Positions 31,007-42,834 of a DNA stretch of 64,000 bases are shown in pieces. Both the position numbers and the translations under genes were made by a program. This DNA comes from Pomphorhynchus laevis (lineage: Eukaryota; Acanthocephala; Palaeacanthocephala; Echinorhynchida; Pomphorhynchidae), in NCBI GenBank assembly GCA_012934845.2, contig WNNJ02003792.1:1-64000 (forward strand), in the 5' to 3' direction. Position 1 is the first letter of the stretch. Every line of letters starts with the position of its first letter. The notes beneath the pieces were generated by a model. It did not search any database. It worked only from the letters and a program-made list of their open reading frames with translations, and was not told where the DNA came from.

Positions 31007-32174
31007 ATTATCTTCTTGAAATTGCAGTCAAAAATAATGTATACAAATTTACTAATGAATACTTAATGAATTTAATATCATTTTGATATTTCGCTAACTT
31101 TTACAGTCATCGTCATTGAAATTCAGTTTAAAATTAGAAAAAATTAACAAAAAAATTCGAATTACTAAATTTAACTTGGAATTGTTTTTCTAAATTTTTA
31201 TATAATTAGTGTACTATTATAATAAACTATAATAATTGTGTTCGTGTTTCCATTTCCATTTAATAATTAGCTATATATATGTAATCGATCCATAATGTTA
31301 AAATTGATCGATTGTTCCAATCGATTCCGAATCGTTGCTTCAAGTGGTTTTATACCTATTTTGAACTTATTTCTATATATCTTAACAAATTTTAAAAATA
31401 AAAAATACATCTCAATAGCAATGTGATTATATACTTTTATATTTATATTAAAATAAATTTGGTATAACGATGAGTTAACGATACAGAATAAATCGAGTTC
31501 ATATGAAAAAGTTCGTTACTTGTTGAACTCATTTTTATTTTCTTAGCATAATACAAATATTCATAAAAAAGGTCCTATCATCTATATAGTTATTCTCTCT
31601 TCCATTGAATAATTATGAACGCATTTGCTCTTAACTAAAAGTACTATTTTTAATTAACGCTCATACATCATTAAAATACAAAAGCCTACAAAATAAGATT
31701 TCAAAATACCCTTTTGACTAGAATAATTAATATGCATATTAATGATATATTACTATATAAAAATATAAAACGTTCCTTATCCTAGTGTTAATTATTAAAC
31801 ATTATATGCTGTCATGCTATTAATATGCAATAATTATTGTCATGTAAAGTCAGACTAATTTTTAAGTTCTAATTCAGCTACACGAAATTAAGCAATAAAT
31901 TTTAATAACCTATAAACGTTTATTCATAAGTACAATCTAGAAAAATATGTCTTTACAGTTTTTTCTTTACAATTAAACGTTAATATTTCGTAAACGTTAC
32001 TATTAATCATTTGTGTTACAATTAACAATTTAACATTTAAATTAATATAACAAAAATTTTACAAAACAGTGTTTTTTAAATGAAGTTATTTTTATGTTCG
32101 AATGTCACAGAAATGATTATTTTCATCTGTCGTAATCGTATTCTCGTTTCTAAAAGTTTAAAACAATTACAAAA
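31007..32174. other. AT-rich spacer between COX20 and NDUFAB1
   Basis: About 1.2 kb, very AT-rich, with no ORF or repeat that I can support. It contains the COX20 upstream region and the NDUFAB1 3' end; both genes point left, so only one promoter, that of COX20, is expected here. Confidence 0.5.
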
Positions 32175-35100
32175 TCAGCAATAAGATATTCTTATAATAA
32201 CCTGTTTATCTTGAATAATTGGCCAAACTATATTTGCAAGTTCAGCGGGAGTCGTAGCATCCTCTAGATCATCTGGAATTTCAATACCTACAATAAAGCC
32301 AAAACTAAAATAAAACTAAGAGCAAGCGCAATTTGTTTTGACTTAATAGATTTGTCTCAAATTTCTTGAATCCTACGATAAGGGTTGAAATCTTTAAGCA
32401 TATAAATAATTTGTATTTATTTACCTTATATACTTTAATATTTATCTCAAAATATATTTTTTAATATTTATAAAAAATATATGGAAACAATATTTTATAT
32501 GGAAATAATTAAATTCATACATTTGAATTTTTATCAATTTTAATATTTTCATTATGTTATTTCATTGTAAAAACGATAATGTATACAAATGTGCGACTGC
32601 GAGAATTGAGAATATTGAACTAATGAAAATAATACAAATATTATAACTAAAATATTAAAAATAATCAATAAATTTAATTTGTAAATTATTACAAACAAGT
32701 AATATTGTTAATACATCATTCCGCTAAACTCGTACATTCGTTCAATTGACATTTACCACTATTTTCTATTTACCACTATTTTTTGTACATTCGTTCAATT
32801 TACTACTATTTTTATGTTAAGATATGGGCTCTAGCGAGATAAAGCATTACAAAATAAACTACCAACATTTACAGTACATGATTGAGAAAATAATACAAAA
32901 TATTGTCCCTTATATTTTATAAAATAATAAATTTTGATGTACATATTTAGCTTTTACTATCATCAGAGAAAATAAGTATAATTTTAATCTTTTAAACTTT
33001 GGTAATTTTAATCTTTTTTAATAACTATAAGTTATTGAAAAAGTAAGTCTTTATTGACTCGTATTTGCAACTTGTAGTTTGAATATAGTCCAAGTTATAA
33101 GATTTAAATCAGAAAACAGTTCATATCAGTCTGTGATTTTGGTTATTGAAAATTAACATCGAAAACAAAGATTTTCTTATTTGCGTTTAAATGCTAAATG
33201 ATATTTAAACGATATTTAAATGATATTCGTTACTATCCATTTCTTAGAAAAAATAAATAAAAATTATATTTAAAAAATTATATTAAAAATTGCAAAGGTG
33301 ATATCTTGAATAACCAAAATATTTAAAAGATACACACCATAATTGTCTTCTACTTGAACAACAATTTCCACGTGATCTAAACTATCCAGTTGCATATCGT
33401 TAATAAAATGCGAGTTTTCGTTAAGCTGAATATGTAAAAACAATTTAAAATTAATGTTTAATTGTTCAGAATCGAGATTTTAAATTAGGCATTTCGTTAA
33501 CGTTGCTCTTATTTTTATAAAAAAAAGCATTTACTTTTCTATTTTTGCAGCTGCTGTGCATTTAATGTATTAATAATTAATCGTTTAATGAATTAATATA
33601 TTTTTATATTAAATTTATATTTTATAAATGTATATTTATATTTTATATTAATGACAATATCATCATTTTCAAATATATAATGTGTTATAATTATATAGAA
33701 AATCTTAGTGATCAAATTTTAGAATTGATATGGAAATCTGATATTTTAGCGACACATAAACCTTCCTAAAAATTTAGAGAAGGTCTATGATAAAAAACAG
33801 ATATCAAACCAGCTAACTAAGTCTACGCATTTTATATAATGATAAAATAAATAAAACATAATAATGCTAAATCAAAATTTAGTAATTAAATAATAAAATA
33901 AATAATTGTTTTTAGATTCTCTATAATTTAAATCAAGTTAAAATAAAAAATTGAAATTTAAAAAAGTCATTTTTATGAATTGACTAATAAATAACAGACG
34001 ATGTATCAGAATAAGAATTAGAGGTCATCAGAAGGAACAACTATGCTATCGGATAACTAAGTCAACGTATTTTATAATTTATAAGTCACAAATAAAGATA
34101 GATAATAAATAATTATATAAGATTTTTTCAATTTATATTTAAATCAAATTAAAATAAAAAATTGAAATTTAAAAAAGTCAATTTTTATGAATTGACTAAT
34201 AAATACAGACCTTGTATCAGAATAAGAATTAGAGGTCATCAGGAAGATCTGCTATGCTATCAGGTTTCAGACTCTATTCATCGATCCAGCATTGCAGCGG
34301 GGTCCAAATACATGCTAATGACGTATTTCCTCGATTTCATTTTAAGACTTATTTTAAAGACTTATAAGACTTATTTTTAAGACTTATATAAGACCTATCA
34401 TTTAAGACTTATTTTAAAGCTCGATTTTAATTTAAGAAATAAATCAGTTTACAGCTCAAACACACAATAATAAAGCAACATCTGGGCAGTTTGGACTTAA
34501 GTTCAGCTACTTGGGAACAACTTAGGAACTCGAACTTTTAGAAGCTTAAATACCTAAAGCTTAAATTCATTGGTTTTAAGTATCGAACATTAGCGAATTC
34601 AACGGACAATGAGTCAATGAATTCAACAAACCAATGAATTTGACACTATCGTGAGTTCTCATGATACTATGTGGTGATATCATGAATTCGCTGCATTCGG
34701 ATGATCTGTCGAATTTTCGAATCGAGAATCAATAAGTAGTCGAGATATCGATTGACATAAAATATAGAAGATGATGCCCTAAAACTTGATAACTTATCTT
34801 ACATAAACGATATTCCCCTTGAATTTATGCTTACATTTTGTGCACGGAATTTTTCGACTCTCATGTGGTCGTTTACTGAGATTCTTCAGCATGACAATTA
34901 TCCAGTATGCTTTTCAAACATTTTGGTGTGACGTTAAAACTTTAAATTTTAGTCATACCGATAGATATAAATGGAGTTTCATAAAAAGGATTATGGAATG
35001 ACATATAAATTGTCTTTATTGAGTGAGTGTAGTAGGTGATTACGTACTACGACCGATATATGCATCTTCGTCATCTTCCCCATTTACTTAATATATTCAA

Positions 35101-36124
35101 CGAGTAGTTTCTATCTAGCCGTTATGGTCATTCAGCTGCACACTGGATTGTCAATTGCGAACATATCCTATGATATATTTACAATTATGTTCAATACTGT
35201 TGATCTTATAATTTTAATAGATTGAAATGCGAAACTAAATAACAATTTATAGTTCACATTGTCCTTAACTTTAATGTCCTTAAGGATATTAAAGGTCTTA
35301 TCTTTGTTGTTTAAATAATATTGAAGTTAATTATTATTTTAAATTATAATACGGCGGATGTTAAATAAATCTACATTTATAGAAAATCTGCATTTAAAAA
35401 GTTTAATTCTATATTAATTTAAAAATATTAAAAAATATTACAAATATTATTTTTATATGTTATTTAAAAATATTAGAAAATATTATTTTCTAATATATTT
35501 GTCAGTTAGAATAATCTAAAAGTAATTTATGTCCTACACCGATAAAAAAAACTTTAATGTAGGCGATCTAAAGCGTTCATAGTACCACAAAAGCTGTATT
35601 TTTGTGTAACGCCGACACTTCAAAAACAGAAATCAATATTTATGTAAATCAAAAATAGTTTTTTAAATTGCGAAATTATAAATTGTTAATATGATTAATG
35701 TAGAAGCTCATATTAATGAATTTGAAGATTTGAATCCGAATTATAAAAAAGTTTAAAGCAGTAATATACTTATGCAGTCTAAAGTCATAACATGTCATTT
35801 GTGTATTTCAATTTAAAATTGAGGATTAAATAATTAAAATGTCTTACCTTGTCGACGTTATCACTAGACAGCCTGTCATAATCCCGACATATTTTGACAA
35901 TATCTGATTTTAGTTCTTCCAGTGATTTTACCGATTTATAACGAGTCTTAGAAGAATATGGTGTACACAATGTACGTATCGAATTATTAAAACACTGAAA
36001 CCTTAACTGTAATCATTATTTTTACACTAAATTAAAGGTTCTCTGTTTTTCTTACTGGCATGAATATGTATCGATTCGGTAGTAGACTTCGATGCCCGCA
36101 CAACTTATAAAATAAACGAATCAT
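32175..36124 (-). CDS. NDUFAB1: mitochondrial acyl carrier protein NDUFAB1, four exons
   Basis: Exons on the minus strand: 36124-36056, 35994-35848, 33425-33338 and 32287-32175. Each boundary is GT...AG and the phases agree, giving 138 residues. Exon 1 is a mitochondrial presequence (MIRLFYKLCGHRSLLPNRY). Exon 2 holds the first ACP helix (ELKSDIVKICRDYDRL). Exon 3 holds the 4'-phosphopantetheine site DSL in NDMQLDSLDHVEIVVQVED. Exon 4 has IEIPDDLEDATTPAEL. The protein carries acyl chains for mitochondrial fatty-acid and lipoate synthesis, is a complex I subunit, and binds LYR proteins including the Fe-S machinery. Introns are 61, 2422 and 1050 bp. All key residues are intact, so it is very likely functional. 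The usual DELGLDSL reads NDMQLDSL here. Confidence 0.88.
33816..34345 (+). repeat. interspersed/tandem repeat of about 240 bp, in an NDUFAB1 intron
   Basis: Two diverged units start near 33816 and 34056. Shared blocks are AACTAAGTCWACG, AATTGACTAATAAATA and GTATCAGAATAAGAATTAGA. A third copy is at 52015-52350. The family is unknown to me. No ORF. An APE- or Tc-like end is not visible. Confidence 0.8.
34430..35847. other. rest of NDUFAB1 intron 2
   Basis: AT-rich intronic sequence without a recognisable gene, element or RNA. ATG-initiated frames here are short and have no family resemblance. Confidence 0.5.
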
Positions 36125-36682
36125 GACTGAATTGAATGGAAACAAACCGATTAAACTATTCTAGAATCAGTTGATATGAAAAAAATATTAAGTAAATACG
36201 TTTATAAAAAGTTTAATGATTCAAATAACAACAGGGTTGAAAACAAATTGAAATATTATATATATCGTCGAAAGGTTTTGAAATTTTTGTTAGATAATAT
36301 GCTTTTGGAGATTTAACATGGCAATTTATAAGTGATATTACCTCATAGATGTGTACATTAAGGCTATTTTATAGTATCTAATAGAGTGTATAGACAAGGC
36401 TGCGATAAAGAAATTGATTGCCTTTTAAGATAATCATTTTCATTCAAAATGATTGTAACCAGATAGGTTTATTTAAAAAATATTGGATCAAATAGCGAAA
36501 AATAACCGTTTTAATTTGCTAAATGATGCATTTGAATGAATGTTGATTAATTTGTAAAATATTATTAATCCATAATCGTACAATTGGTTCAGAAAAGGGA
36601 AAGTTTCGACATAAATGTACATTGAAAAGGCAAAAAGAACTAAAAACAAATAATCCATATAGAATATTCTCCAAGAGTTAGA
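36125..36682. other. spacer upstream of NDUFAB1
   Basis: Presumed promoter side of NDUFAB1 (reading left). No recognisable promoter motif and no other gene. Confidence 0.45.
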
Positions 36683-36708
36683 GACGTTGGTATTAAAATA
36701 CCAACGTC
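36683..36708. repeat. perfect 12-bp inverted repeat with AA spacer
   Basis: The arms GACGTTGGTATT and AATACCAACGTC are exact reverse complements. ACCAACGT recurs once more at 36721. It lies about 100 bp before the RLE-H fragment. Confidence 0.85.
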
Positions 36709-36814
36709 CCTAAAATTGTTACCAACGTATGAAACAATTTTAGAAAATTTAAAATCTACATCTATGAAATATATAATTATATGTGATTATAATTATTTTA
36801 ATTATTATTTTAAT

Positions 36815-37925
36815 TCAGGATGCAATTGCATCATATATAGCATTATATGTCTTCCGATAAGATTAGGAGGGATGGGTGTATGCAACCCAAGCACTGAGCC
36901 GAAAACTGAATTTGATCGCTCACAGCGTAGGGTATCGCCAATAATCAATGCAAATGGATCGATATCTCAAAAATCCATCGAAATGGAGATCCATAAAGAA
37001 AAGAAAAAACATAATATGTAAAAATTACAAATCCTTACTGAGAATATAAGCCTTACTTTACAAAACTCACTCAAGCATGCATGCTTAAAGGGGGCGTCCT
37101 CCTGGCTAAGTACACTTCCTATTGAGCAAAAAGGATTTCACTTAAGTAAGTGCGTTTTTCAGGATGTAATTGCAGTAAGATATGTTTGGGACCCTATTGA
37201 CCTTCCTCGAAAGTGCAGTTGTATTCCCAAGACAAACGTCATTCATTCACTTGGATGCAAAATAGGAGGTCTATCCATGATTCGTCACGATATCATGAGA
37301 GACGCGCTTGCTGCTGAATTAAAGGAAGTGGGAAGTCATCCTTCAATAGAGATAATGCTTCAACCAGTTCCTGATACAATGACATTCGAGGTATCAACAA
37401 CAACCAGGGATCGGTGTGCACGAATGGATATAACGTGTCACGGCATACATAAAGAAGTTCCGGAGCGGTCCTACTTGGACATTTGTGTATTTAACCACCT
37501 GACTCCCTCAAACGTAAAAGATAACATCGAAAATGTATACGCGTACCATGAAAATCGCAAAAGAGCGAAATACGCAGAAAGAGTACGATACCTGGAGGGT
37601 GGTTTTTCAGCACCTGTCATTTTTGCGTCTTCGGGAGGGACAGAACCAGTGGCAAATTATATATTGCAGTCAATCGCCAAGCGAAAATCGATGAGAACGG
37701 GACCGGATTACTCCGAATGTATCAGAAAGGTCTGATGTCGAATGGCCATTACTCTAGCTAAAGCCATATCTATGTCTTTGAGAACGGTACCGAGAGCGAA
37801 CTCGGGATTTCAAATCAGGGACATTGAACAATAAATAAAAAATAAAATAAAATTTATATTGAGGCCCATTTGAGGGAACCCAAATTGTATTGTTGTTGAA
37901 TGTATAAATAAATTATTATAAAAAA
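36815..37925 (+). mobile_element. RLE-type LINE, copy RLE-H (5'-truncated)
   Basis: It begins in the thumb (LPIRLGGMGVCNPSTEPKTE near 36850). The zinc-like motif and nuclease follow: CSCIPKTNVIHSLGC, then the 152-codon stretch 37277-37735 with IRHDIMRDALAAELKEV, CARMDITCHG, RSYLDICVFNHLTPS and YHENRKRAKYAERV. The 3' UTR has GAGGCCCATTTGAGGGAACC (37861-37880) and a tail of TTATTATAAAAAAATA. Several frame breaks. Confidence 0.82.
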
Positions 37926-39050
37926 ATATTTTAATTATGATCTAATTATTTTATGTGAACCAAATTCCAAGTTTGGCGAACATAAAGACCTTAAAACTAG
38001 TGTAAGATAAAATTATAAATTTTGAAATATTACAATTTTCAAATAACTTTTAGTGCAATTTACTTTTAATGCAATAATACTTTATTTCAAAAAATAAATT
38101 ACTTTTTTCTGTGACCATAAATAACTTGCACATTTAAAATTATCGTTGCATATCTAAAATGTAAAGTAGAACAATTTGCAAAGTTCGCCATTAAAATCGA
38201 CTGATACACAAAGTCCAAGATGATTACCTGTTTTAAAATATTTGCTTGATCCACATGCAAGAGCTTTTATCGTTATTACCACGACGAAGAATATACTTTA
38301 GACAATAAGCATTCCCTAGTTAGAATAATCAAGATAAATTAATATAATTCCTGTTAAAACTACTTTTTCTCACAATTAAATTGAAGGCATTATATTCAAC
38401 CACACAACTTTTAAAGGGCAGATATACGTGTAAGTTTAAAATCCTTGTAATTTAAACTTTTATAAACACAAAGTTTATAAAAATATCGATTTACCTTTCG
38501 GAGATTTAAATTTAATATGTACATCCAAATTGTATACTCAAAGTACGAATTCAAATTATATTACATTTAGACGCACATAGCGAAATGTATTAAATATGAA
38601 GTAAATGCTTCTCTAACATGCGAAATTGTGATAAGTTCATATATTAAATTAAATATTTTTGTAAAATATTAAAAAAATTGCTTAGAAATAATGTTTAAAA
38701 AATTTAATTATGCTTTAAAGAAATAGTCAATTGAATTTTGCACATTAAAGGATCCATTCGTGTTCAAAGTACAAATTCGAATTTTATTCAACGTAGACGC
38801 ACAGCGAAATTTATTAAAGATGAAGTAAATAAGATAGGATTAGTCATTTTAGTTAATCCTATTGATTATAAAATTCAATAATATCAGAATTACTAACTCT
38901 ACTCTAAAAAATTAAGCTTGTTCCATTTACTCTAATTATACTTGTTTCATTTGGTATGCGTAAGTAAAAGACAACTTAGAAGTTAGCAGATCTCCCAAAG
39001 GGGCAGTGATCATTGTTATATCAGAAATACAAGAATCTACGCAGAGTAGA
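37926..39050. other. AT-rich spacer
   Basis: No gene or element recognisable. Two similar 45-bp blocks around GATATTCAAGAATAAAA (39050-39110 and 39138-39185) lie at its right end, just before RLE-I. Confidence 0.5.
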
Positions 39051-39184
39051 TCGATATTCAAGAATAAAAAGAGGACAATGAACATGCTATACAAAGAGTA
39101 TTTAATTACAGAGGAAGTATATTGTTGAATATATATTGATATTCAAGAATAAAAGCCAACATGATATACAAAGAATATATAATT

Positions 39185-40560
39185 GAAGAACAATATTGCT
39201 GCAAGGTTATTTACGAGAAAATCACTAATTGGTGTAAGATGATACGGAAGCTTCAAGATATAGCTTCATTGGATCCACAAGTGGCTTACTATGCTTATAC
39301 AAAAGCTATGAAAAACAAGTGGACTTATTGCCTCAGGACATACAAAGTCAAGACTCAAAGTTTAGTGTAGCTAGATGCTGAGGTTAATTCATTCACGGAA
39401 AGTGTCTTTGGAAGTGTTATACCAAGCCAGATATTGGATGCTATCTCGCTGCCTTTAAAGCACGAAGAAATGGATATCCGGATACCCTCACATATAGCTG
39501 ACAGTGAATACATGAAATCAAAACTTCTTGCAGACTCTTATATAAATACATCGGGCACACTATTTGACATAGAGATAGAACAAGAAAATATTACTAGAAT
39601 TTTGAGGCAAGAAAAAGGTATGGAAAATGTTTTGAATAAAGCTGATCTGATGGAAAGGTCAGACGACTACATTCGAACGACTTTGGATCATGCAGGCATG
39701 AAAGGTTCGTCTAACTGGTTGAGTATTAGCCTGATTGATGACAGACAAATACGCCTAAGCAAAACTCAGTTTTAAAATGTCCTTGCAGCTCGCTATGAAC
39801 TGAAAAGAAATAACTTTGCAAATAAATGTTCATGCCAAGAACTTTTTGATATTCAACATGCTCTCTCATGCAAGAAAGTAGGTATAATATATGCTCGTCA
39901 CGATGCGATCCGCGACACGGTAATAAGGCTGTTAAAGACCACGTGTTCTGATGTGAGGAAAGAACCCTCACTAATGCCTATAGCAGATGATGTAGCTTTT
40001 CGAAATAACGCGACTCTAAAGCAAATAATGCACGACTTGATATTCCATGTCTTTACCTCACTGATGTACCGATGGAGCGATCCTATATGAATATTACGGT
40101 TTTTAACACATTTGCCTCATCATATAATGCAGAAGCGCTAAGCACATTCAAGTATCATGAATTACGTAAACGATCAAAGTATGCCGAACGAGTCAGATAT
40201 ACAGAAAACGGTAACTTCTTACCTATTGCAATGTTAACCTCTAGAGGTATTGGCAGTGTTGCACTAAAAATACTAATATATACGAATACTAAAATATTGG
40301 CAGTGTTGCGCACATCAAAACAGAAAACACGAAAAAGCTTTATGTGACAATTATCAATCGGTTACGATGCATTTTAGGCTGTGTAATAGCAAAGGCTAAT
40401 TCTGCGTGCATACAATATTCTAAAGAGCATAAAATACAGACGAACAATAACGCCGTACTTGTATAATCTGATTTACAATCATACAACGGGACCCTTAGAA
40501 GGGTAACCCTTCAAATGTACTTTTAAGAATAAATGATTTCTTTAAAAAATAAAAAAAACA
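39185..40560 (+). mobile_element. RLE-type LINE, copy RLE-I (5'-truncated, old)
   Basis: The thumb (LDPQVAYYAYTKAMKNKWTY), KGSSNWLSISLIDDRQ, CSCQELFDIQHALSCKKVG, ARHDAIRDTV and MERSYMNITVFNTFASSY, YHELRKRSKYAERV lie in several frames from 39185 to 40347. In the nuclease the usual D of F-x-D-V is N (YMNITVF), a loss of an acidic residue. The 3' UTR carries the variant hairpin ACCCTTAGAAGGGT (40491-40504). The most diverged RLE copy here. Confidence 0.8.
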
Positions 40561-40569
40561 AAAAAAATT

Positions 40570-40753
40570 GTGGTCCGATTATAGTATTTTAAATTACAAT
40601 AGCTGTCTATTATACAACTTAAACTATCATAATAGTTGATTAATCTTTGATTTATTGAACAAATGATATTTTTAGAAAAACTTCTTATATATACATAAAG
40701 ACCTTTAGCGTATTATCTCTTAAAAGTTGTTTTAATATTTCTAATTGTTCATA

Positions 40754-40756
<3 letters not shown>
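40570..40756 (-). mobile_element. fragment of the Penelope-like element
   Basis: It matches 54295-54475 of the Penelope-like element over about 185 bases (shared blocks CTGTCTATTATACAACTTA, GATTTATTGAACA and AAAAGTTGTTTTAATATTTC). That part codes for the segment between the GIY-YIG domain and the RT. The match ends where the (TA)n tract begins. Confidence 0.88.

Positions 40757-40824
<68 letters not shown>
40745..40824. repeat. (TA)n microsatellite left of sat391
   Basis: About 80 bases of nearly pure TA dinucleotides between the Penelope fragment and the first sat391 unit. Confidence 0.97.
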
Positions 40825-40826
<2 letters not shown>

Positions 40827-41194
40827 ACTTCATCCGACTGACGATGACTGCTGGGTGGTTTGGGGCGTCTCGGAGTGATACATTAGACTGATGGAGCTGA
40901 TGATCGAAGTCCAGTTTTGTAGCAACTCATATGGATTAAAAATCAATAGTAGCCTGTTTAGGCTCCTGGACCACAGTTACAAGCGATTTTTCGCATTACC
41001 AATTTATAAAAAAACGTATTCCTTTCGGAATCCTGTGAGAAATTCAGTGCCCTCGTAACCAACGGATACGCATTTGTGCATATAAAGAATAACTAGAAGG
41101 TCTACACACGCAACAAGCCAGTAAAAACGCTTTCTGCACCTGAGTTTTGTTTAGCATCGTGAGGAATTGCTGGTGTCTTTATAGTTATCACAAA

Positions 41195-41265
41195 AGCAGT
41201 CGAAACGCACCCTAACCACTTCATCCGACTGACGATGACTGCTGGGTGGTTTGGGGCGTCTCGGA
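41195..41265 (+). ncRNA. hammerhead-core motif of sat391, copy 1 (reference copy)
   Basis: Stem II AGCAGTC/GACTGCT (41195-41201 with 41237-41243), GAAA 41202-41205, stem III ACGC/GCGT (41205-41208 with 41256-41259), P2 AACCAC/GTGGTT (41214-41219 with 41246-41251), stem I TCCGA/TCGGA (41224-41228 with 41261-41265), CUGACGA 41229-41235, predicted cleavage after C41260. One extra U (41236) sits between the core and stem II. The order of strands is the same as in sat370 and sat400, but the rest of the sequence is unrelated. Confidence 0.6.
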
Positions 41266-41584
41266 GTGATACATTAGACTGATGGAGCTGATGATCGAAG
41301 TCCAGTTTTGTAGCAACTCATATGGATTTAAAATCAATAGTAGCCTGTTTAGGCTCCTGGACCACAGTTACAAGCGATTTTTCGCATTACCAATTTATAA
41401 AAAACGTATTCCTTTCGGAATCCTGTGAGAAATTCAGTGCCCTCGTAACCAACGGATACGCATTTGTGCATATAAAGAATAACTAGAAGGTCTACACACG
41501 CAACAAGCCAGTAAAAACGCTTTCTGCACCTGAGTTTTGTTTAGCATCGTGAGGAATTGCTGGTGTCTTTATAGTTATCACAAA

Positions 41585-41655
41585 AGCAGTCGAAACGCAC
41601 CCTAACCACTTCATCCGACTGACGATGACTGCTGGGTGGTTTGGGGCGTCTCGGA
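41585..41655 (+). ncRNA. hammerhead-core motif of sat391, copy 2
   Basis: Identical to the motif at 41195-41265. Predicted cleavage is after C41650. Confidence 0.6.
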
Positions 41656-41975
41656 GTGATACATTAGACTGATGGAGCTGATGATCGAAGTCCAGTTTTG
41701 TAGCAACTCATATGGATTTAAAATCAATAGTAGCCTGTTTAGGCTCCTGGACCACAGTTACAAGCGATTTTTCGCATTACCAATTTATAAAAAAACGTAT
41801 TCCTTTCGGAATCCTGTGAGAAATTCAGTGCCCTCGTAACCAACGGATACGCATTTGTGCATATAAAGAATAACTAGAAGGTCTACACACGCAACAAGCC
41901 AGTAAAAACGCTTTCTGCACCTGAGTTTTGTTTAGCATCGTGAGGAATTGCTGGTGTCTTTATAGTTATCACAAA

Positions 41976-42046
41976 AGCAGTCGAAACGCACCCTAACCAC
42001 TTCATCCGACTGACGATGACTGCTGGGTGGTTTGGGGCGTCTCGGA
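41976..42046 (+). ncRNA. hammerhead-core motif of sat391, copy 3
   Basis: Identical to the motif at 41195-41265. Predicted cleavage is after C42041. Confidence 0.6.
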
Positions 42047-42367
42047 GTGATACATTAGACTGATGGAGCTGATGATCGAAGTCCAGTTTTGTAGCAACTC
42101 ATATGGATTTAAAATCAATAGTAGCCTGTTTAGGCTCCTGGACCACAGTTACAAGCGATTTTTCGCATTACCAATTTATAAAAAAAACGTATTCCTTTCG
42201 GAATCCTGTGAGAAATTCAGTGCCCTCGTAACCAACGGATACGCATTTGTGCATATAAAGAATAACTAGAAGGTCCACACACGCAACAAGCCAGTAAAAA
42301 CGCTTTCTGCACCTGAGTTTTGTTTAGCATCGTGAGGAATTGCTGGTGTCTTTATAGTTATCACAAA

Positions 42368-42438
42368 AGCAGTCGAAACGCACCCTAACCACTTCATCCG
42401 ACTGACGATGACTGCTGGGTGGTTTGGGGCGTCTCGGA
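42368..42438 (+). ncRNA. hammerhead-core motif of sat391, copy 4
   Basis: Identical to the motif at 41195-41265. Predicted cleavage is after C42433. The first unit (40825) lacks the GAAA strand because the (TA)n tract replaces it. Confidence 0.6.
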
Positions 42439-42562
42439 GTGATACATTAGACTGATGGAGCTGATGATCGAAGTCCAGTTTTGTAGCAACTCATATGGAT
42501 TTAAAATCAATAGTAGCCTGTTTAGGCTCCTGGACCACAGTTACAAGCGATTTTTCGCATTA

Positions 42563-42566
<4 letters not shown>

Positions 42567-42637
<71 letters not shown>
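42567..42637. repeat. (TA)n microsatellite between sat391 and sat464
   Basis: About 70 bases of TA dinucleotides. It interrupts a sat391 unit at ACCAAT and is followed directly by the first sat464 unit. Confidence 0.97.
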
Positions 42638-42643
<6 letters not shown>

Positions 42644-42834
42644 ACACCTGCCCTGGGACACACAATGGTGTACTCGTAAATAAATCACTATGTTTTCCTC
42701 ATGAAGAGGCATAAACACCAGGCAGCATTCTATATATCCTCATCAGATCAAGAAATAGAACCGAATTATTCTCGCAATATTTATAGTTGCTACGTATGTC
42801 CAGTGATCCTATATGTGACGATAAACTTCCACAG

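Larger units (their letters stand above)
40825..42566 (+). repeat. 391-bp tandem repeat, 4.45 units (sat391)
   Basis: Units start at 40825, 41216, 41606, 41997 and 42389 (periods 390-392). Units are almost identical. The fifth unit stops near 42566 in a second (TA)n tract. Unit junctions carry a hammerhead-like motif on the plus strand. No protein is supported; frames inside the unit are not conserved as proteins. Confidence 0.95.

Noticed and set aside
33960-34345. Hammerhead in the 240-bp interspersed repeat
   Set aside because: GAAAC and CTGATGA are present in the right relative order but stem II needs bulges and stems I and III are not found. Kept only as a lead.
34819-35001. 60-codon frame in the NDUFAB1 intron
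   Set aside because: No conservation signal, surrounded by intronic AT-rich sequence.
40890-40915. CTGATGATCGAAG in each 391-bp unit as a second hammerhead
   Set aside because: There is no room for stem II between CTGATGA and GAA and no pairing arms around it.
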